A stretch of 9,472 nt of DNA from Gammaproteobacteria bacterium (GTDB lineage: Bacteria; Pseudomonadota; Gammaproteobacteria; DSM-16500), in NCBI GenBank assembly GCA_009885665.1, contig VFKI01000048.1, positions 1 through 9,472 on the forward strand, in the 5' to 3' direction. The position numbers were made by a program, and so were the translations under genes. The stretch's first letter is position 1. Each line of letters opens with the position of its first letter. The notes under the pieces were generated by a model. It had not been told where the DNA came from. It saw only the letters and a list, made by a program, of their open reading frames with translations, and searched no databases. This document shows positions 6,146-9,472 of the stretch, piece by piece.

Positions 6146-7338
6146 TGACAGCTATACAATTGTCACACTTTACCGCTGTCTCTGCATTGGGATATGGCAT
6201 TCAGTCGCATGTTGAAGCGCTACTAGCCGAAAAAAATGCTTTGCGACAATGTGATTATTCTACTGCTCAGCTCAACACATGGATAGGTCGAGTGCCGCTG
6301 TTGGAAAACCATCAAATGCCACATGGCTTCTCGGATTGGTATAGTCGCAATAATGTGCTGGCTTATGCTGCACTGCAACAAGATAACATGCAAGAAAAAA
6401 TACTGGCGAGCAAACAAAAATATGGCGAAAAACGTATAGGTTTATTATTAGGCACCACAACATCGGGCTTTGCTGAAGCTGAGCGCGCCTATCAAGCATG
6501 TGATACGCAAGGCAAACTACCCGACGCTTATCAGCACAACAAAACAGCCAATCCATTTGCTACCGTTGCATTCTTGCGTGAATATCTCGGACTGGCGGGA
6601 CCGGCCATGACCATTGCCACAGCATGTTCTTCTAGTGCCAAAGCCTTTATCATGGCGCATCATTGGTTAGCGCTTGATTTATGTGACGCGGTACTGATCG
6701 CCGGCATTGATTCACTTTGTCTTAATATTTTATATGGTTTTAATTCGCTCGGCATTTTATCATCTGATATTTGTCGACCCTTTGATGCACAGCGTGCCGG
6801 CTTAAGCCTGGGCGAAGCTGCCGCATTATTATTAGTTGAGCGCCCACAGTCAGACAAAGAAAATAGGATAGGCATGTTAGGGTATGGTGAAAGTTCAGAC
6901 GGCTATCATTTATCAGCGCCGCATCCTGAAGGAAAAGGGGCTATTCTTGCCATGCGCCAAGCGCTAACGATGGCACAATTATTGCCACAGCAAATTGACT
7001 ATATTAATTTTCATGGCACCGCTAGCCAGCAAAATGATCGTGTAGAAGATCATGCCGTTTATGCATTATTTTCAGATCAAGTACCCGCAAGTTCAAGCAA
7101 AGGTTGGATGGGACACACCCTGGGGGCAGCGGGCGCATTGGAAGTGATTATCACCGTATTGGCGATTCAACAAAATATTTTACTTGGCACACTCAACACC
7201 ACAGCAGTGGACCCACAATTTAAATCAAAAATTTTATTGCGCAATCAGCCGGGCGCTATCCAACGGGCGCTCGTTAATTCCTTTGGTTTTGGCGGCAATA
7301 ATTGCAGCTTGATTATTGGAGAACTGGGGCATGACTAA
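6145..7338 (+). CDS. apeO: Beta-ketoacyl-ACP synthase (chain-extending KS)
   Basis: A 397-residue FabF/FabB-type condensing enzyme with a complete catalytic triad: Cys161 in TACSSSAKA, His290 in NFHGTAS and His324 in WMGHTLGAAGALE. The C-terminal SFGFGGNN glycine-rich loop is present and the length is normal for the family. It catalyses decarboxylative condensation of malonyl-ACP with the growing chain. The gene directly after encodes a shortened, degenerate KS, matching the ApeO-ApeC pair that acts as a KS/chain-length-factor complex in E. coli-type APE synthesis. GGAG at 6131-6134 precedes the ATG by 10 nt. This is the only active KS in the window, whereas well-studied clusters have a second one (ApeR) after the ketoreductase. 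Confidence 0.95.
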   Translation: MTAIQLSHFTAVSALGYGIQSHVEALLAEKNALRQCDYSTAQLNTWIGRVPLLENHQMPHGFSDWYSRNNVLAYAALQQDNMQEKILASKQKYGEKRIGLLLGTTTSGFAEAERAYQACDTQGKLPDAYQHNKTANPFATVAFLREYLGLAGPAMTIATACSSSAKAFIMAHHWLALDLCDAVLIAGIDSLCLNILYGFNSLGILSSDICRPFDAQRAGLSLGEAAALLLVERPQSDKENRIGMLGYGESSDGYHLSAPHPEGKGAILAMRQALTMAQLLPQQIDYINFHGTASQQNDRVEDHAVYALFSDQVPASSSKGWMGHTLGAAGALEVIITVLAIQQNILLGTLNTTAVDPQFKSKILLRNQPGAIQRALVNSFGFGGNNCSLIIGELGHD

Positions 7339-8140
7339 AGCCATTGTCTGTTATGTGAACGCCGTCGCAATCTGTGCGCCAGGCTTGCCGGATTGGTCAA
7401 CGGCCAGCACGTATTTAACCACGCAAAAACACTGGCAACTTGTTGATGACGCTATTCCCCAAACAACCATATTATCACCACGAGAACGACGTCGCGCCAG
7501 CCATGCTGTCAAACTCAGCCTACATCTTGCCGAACAATTACCGCAACAAATGCAACTCCCTGCCAATCAGCTGCAAACTGTATTTGCCAGCGCAGAAGGC
7601 GAAGGCGAAACATTTGACTCTCTGGCCAAAGCATTAGCGCAACCGCATCCCGAAATATCCCCTACTATTTTTCATCAATCTCTGCATAATTCTGCGGCAG
7701 GTTATTGGCATATTGCCACACAATCACATCAACCTTCGCTTGCGCTTTCGGTGGGCGAGGCAACCTTCAGTGGCGGCTTGCTCGCTGCAGCGAGCCAAAC
7801 CCTTTTGACAGAACAACCCACATTATTCATTGCGTACGAATTGCCAATGCCACACCCGCTTTGTTTTAAATATCCCATGCTCACTTGGTTTGGAATGGGA
7901 TTAGGCATCTCGCCTCATCAAAACACACAAACCCTTGCTAAAATAACATTACGCATGATTGAAGCCGTGCCCGCGAGCCCATTAACGAATAGCGCACTTG
8001 ACGTGTTACGCACCGGCAATGTCATTGCGCGCAGCCTCCCTTTTCTCGAACAACTTGCTCGAAAAAAACAAGGGAAAATCTATGTGGATTCCTTGCCACC
8101 CTGGTCATTGGAAGTCACTTTTGAGGACGCTGCGCCATGA
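7331..8140 (+). CDS. apeC: Degenerate ketosynthase / chain-length-factor-like partner
   Basis: A 269-residue protein resembling the shortened beta-ketoacyl synthase N-terminal-like family (Ketoacyl-synt_2 type) found in APE clusters. Recognisable blocks are LSPRERRRAS (48-57), FHQSLHNSAAGYW (114-126) and GEATFSGGLLAA (142-153). The last lies where the nucleophile loop of a true KS (ACSS) would be and has no cysteine. The C-terminal half of a KS, with the two catalytic histidines, is absent. It therefore cannot condense alone, and by family precedent it forms a heterodimer with the upstream KS and helps set chain length. I use the ATG at 7331, with GGAGA 8 nt upstream (7318-7322), rather than an in-frame TTG at 7316. 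It overlaps the KS gene by 8 nt (ATGACTAA). Confidence 0.85.
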   Translation: MTKAIVCYVNAVAICAPGLPDWSTASTYLTTQKHWQLVDDAIPQTTILSPRERRRASHAVKLSLHLAEQLPQQMQLPANQLQTVFASAEGEGETFDSLAKALAQPHPEISPTIFHQSLHNSAAGYWHIATQSHQPSLALSVGEATFSGGLLAAASQTLLTEQPTLFIAYELPMPHPLCFKYPMLTWFGMGLGISPHQNTQTLAKITLRMIEAVPASPLTNSALDVLRTGNVIARSLPFLEQLARKKQGKIYVDSLPPWSLEVTFEDAAP

Positions 8141-8595
8141 TGAAAAAAGACGCCATTGCAAAATACTTACCGCATGCCGGTAATATGTGTCTAGTAGATG
8201 AAGTCATCGCCTGGCAAGATCAAAAAATCCATTGCCGCACACTATCACATCTTGACGACATGCATCCTTTAAAAAAAACAGGCATTTTGCATGCTTCACA
8301 AGGCATAGAATATGCTGCACAAGCAGCCGCTTTGCATTTAGCATTGCAAGCATCTGCGACAAACCATATCCATTTAAAAATCGCCGGCCGTTTGGCGGCG
8401 ATACAAGAATGTACATTTCATGTCGCGCGCCTCGATAATATTCTTGAGCCGATTAACATACATTGCTCGTCGCTGTTTGTTGACAATGGCGCTGGTGCAT
8501 TTTACGAATTTATGTTATCTATTGATAATCATCCGCAAAAAATGCTGATAACCGGCAGATTTCTTATTATGTTTACGATAATGGATGCCGCATGA
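8137..8595 (+). CDS. apeP: ApeP-like hot-dog 3-hydroxyacyl-ACP dehydratase
   Basis: A 152-residue FabZ-like dehydratase. LPHAGNMCLVDEV (11-23) aligns with the LPHRxPxLLVDRV block of FabZ-type enzymes, giving His13 as the catalytic histidine, and GIEYAAQAAA (56-65) gives Glu58 as the acidic partner. Both catalytic residues are thus present here, in contrast to the short ApeI-like protein encoded at 2728-3021. In APE synthesis ApeI and ApeP act as a pair that introduces the double bonds. GAGG at 8123-8126 stands 10 nt before the ATG; a second ATG at 8140 is an equally possible start. The gene is joined to both neighbours by ATGA overlaps. Confidence 0.88.
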   Translation: MMKKDAIAKYLPHAGNMCLVDEVIAWQDQKIHCRTLSHLDDMHPLKKTGILHASQGIEYAAQAAALHLALQASATNHIHLKIAGRLAAIQECTFHVARLDNILEPINIHCSSLFVDNGAGAFYEFMLSIDNHPQKMLITGRFLIMFTIMDAA

Positions 8596-9323
8596 AAGAA
8601 AAAAAACATGCTTTAATCACTGGTGCGACGGGCGGCATAGGTCAAGCGATTGCCAAACGATTCGCCTCTATTAATGGCTACCATGTGATTTTGCATACGC
8701 ATCAAAAGCGTGCTCACGCCGAAAAACTTGCTGCAGACATCACTGAAGCCGGTGGATCTGCCAGCATTACACAGTTTGATTTAGCCAATGCTGAACAAAC
8801 GCAAGCCGCGTTGACCACTTTATTGGAAATCGCGCCGATACAAATATTAATTCATAATGCGGGCACGCATGTTGATGTGCCGATGGCGGGCATGTCGCCA
8901 ACCGATTGGCAGCGCGTAATGGATATCAATTTAAATAGTTTTTTTCATGTGACCCAACCATTGCTGCTGCCGATGATGGCGACACGCTGGGGCAGAATTA
9001 TTACCCTTTCATCCATTGCCGCAATCACCGGCAATCGTGGTCAAGTGAATTACAGCGCGGCAAAAGCCGGCCTACATGGCGCGAGTCGTTCGCTTGCGCT
9101 GGAGCTTGCCACGCGTAAAATTACCGTCAACGTCGTCGCGCCCGGTATTATTGAAACAACTATGAGTGAAAATCATTTTAGTCATGAACACATCAAGGCG
9201 CTTGTGCCGATGCAGCGCGCCGGCACGCCTGATGAAGTCGCAAAATTAGTCGGTTTTTTAGCCTCTGACGATGCCAGCTATATTTCCGGACAAGTCATTT
9301 CAATTAATGGCGGGATGCTGTAA
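8592..9323 (+). CDS. apeQ: 3-ketoacyl-ACP reductase (FabG-like SDR)
   Basis: A 243-residue short-chain dehydrogenase/reductase of normal FabG length. It has the cofactor loop TGATGGIG (10-17), NAG (89-91), and the full catalytic set Asn113, Ser141, Tyr154 and Lys158 (YSAAK). The end, ASYISGQVISINGGML, is the classical FabG C-terminus. It reduces the 3-ketoacyl-ACP made by the ketosynthase with NADPH, before the ApeI/ApeP dehydration step. It is the last gene of the operon, joined to the dehydratase by an ATGA overlap. Alone it could be a housekeeping fabG, but its position in the operon makes ApeQ the better call. Confidence 0.94.
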   Translation: MKEKKHALITGATGGIGQAIAKRFASINGYHVILHTHQKRAHAEKLAADITEAGGSASITQFDLANAEQTQAALTTLLEIAPIQILIHNAGTHVDVPMAGMSPTDWQRVMDINLNSFFHVTQPLLLPMMATRWGRIITLSSIAAITGNRGQVNYSAAKAGLHGASRSLALELATRKITVNVVAPGIIETTMSENHFSHEHIKALVPMQRAGTPDEVAKLVGFLASDDASYISGQVISINGGML

Positions 9324-9334
9324 ACATGATATCC

Positions 9335-9392
9335 ATAAAAAACACCCTTGGCGTATCTATTACCCGGCATTCCAAGGATCTGTATTTTTTGT
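9335..9392 (+). terminator. Imperfect hairpin with T tract after the last gene
   Basis: CCTTGG (9346-9351) pairs with CCAAGG (9372-9377), and further out an A6 run (9337-9342) can pair with the T6 run (9385-9390), with a bulge between. It begins 12 nt after the ketoreductase stop. The stem is short and imperfect, so this is a weaker terminator candidate than the next one. Confidence 0.4.
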
Positions 9393-9404
9393 ATAAATCG
9401 AGGC

Positions 9405-9464
9405 AAAAATGCGTTTTAAAGCGCAGTTTACACGCAAGTAAATGAGCATTTAAAACGCATTTTT
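9405..9464. terminator. Long perfect inverted repeat, probable bidirectional terminator
   Basis: AAAAATGCGTTTTAAA (9405-9420) is the exact reverse complement of TTTAAAACGCATTTTT (9449-9464): a 16-bp perfect stem. Within the 28-nt loop, TTTAC (9427-9431) and GTAAA (9438-9442) can form a nested 5-bp hairpin. The outer arms begin with A5 and end with T5, so it can terminate transcription from either strand. It would close the operon and may also end a minus-strand gene lying beyond the window. A small mobile repeat (MITE-like) is the alternative. Confidence 0.7.
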
Positions 9465-9472
9465 AACGAAGA

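Noticed and set aside
9326..9445. Short plus-strand frame of 39 codons after the ketoreductase
   Set aside because: No recognisable motif or ribosome site, it overlaps both hairpins, and it does not resemble the start of the ketosynthase (ApeR) that often follows in such clusters.

Overview
The window is almost entirely one tightly packed plus-strand operon (661-9323) encoding a type II polyketide/fatty-acid-like system of the aryl polyene (APE) class. These are the pathways behind xanthomonadin, flexirubin-like and E. coli/Vibrio APE pigments. The family of clusters, the LolA-like and LpxL-like proteins, the lipoprotein signal on gene 1 and the AT-rich style (many A/T tracts, adenine-rich codons) all point to a Gram-negative gammaproteobacterium. 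A Legionellales-like lineage is possible but not shown.

Layout. Positions 1-96 hold the start of a minus-strand reading frame that runs off the window and looks like the N-terminus of a transposase. It contains a tandem 24-bp in-frame repeat. A near-consensus sigma70 promoter (125-153) drives a small conserved lipoprotein of unknown role (207-602). A strong intrinsic-terminator hairpin (608-647) follows and touches the ribosome binding site of the next gene. The operon then runs: acyl carrier protein; a fusion of a four-helix membrane domain with an acyl-ACP ligase; ApeI-like short hot-dog dehydratase; LpxL-like acyltransferase; FAD-dependent halogenase-like oxidoreductase; LolA-like periplasmic carrier; ketosynthase (ApeO); degenerate ketosynthase/chain-length-factor partner (ApeC); second dehydratase (ApeP); ketoreductase (ApeQ). 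Most neighbours overlap by 1-29 nt (ATGA or TAATG junctions). The only real gap is 55 nt before the LolA-like gene. After the ketoreductase there is no further gene, only two hairpins, one with a perfect 16-bp stem.

How the genes work together (inference from the APE family). The membrane-linked ligase activates an aryl or other carboxylic acid starter and loads it on the ACP. The ApeO/ApeC pair extends it with malonyl units. ApeQ reduces each beta-keto group and ApeI/ApeP dehydrate, giving a conjugated polyene. The LpxL-like acyltransferase would move the product to a lipid or other acceptor, the FAD enzyme would oxidise or halogenate the aryl head, and the LolA-like protein would help carry a lipidated product across the periplasm.

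What is unusual. The cluster is reduced compared with the well-studied ones. It has one ACP instead of two, and a fused membrane/ligase gene. It has no MMPL exporter, glycosyltransferase, thioesterase, methyltransferase, DUF3261 lipoprotein or final ketosynthase (ApeR), and no gene making the aryl starter. The core chain-building enzymes look intact, so it reads as a compact, functional APE variant whose product may differ. Parts of the system could lie outside the window.
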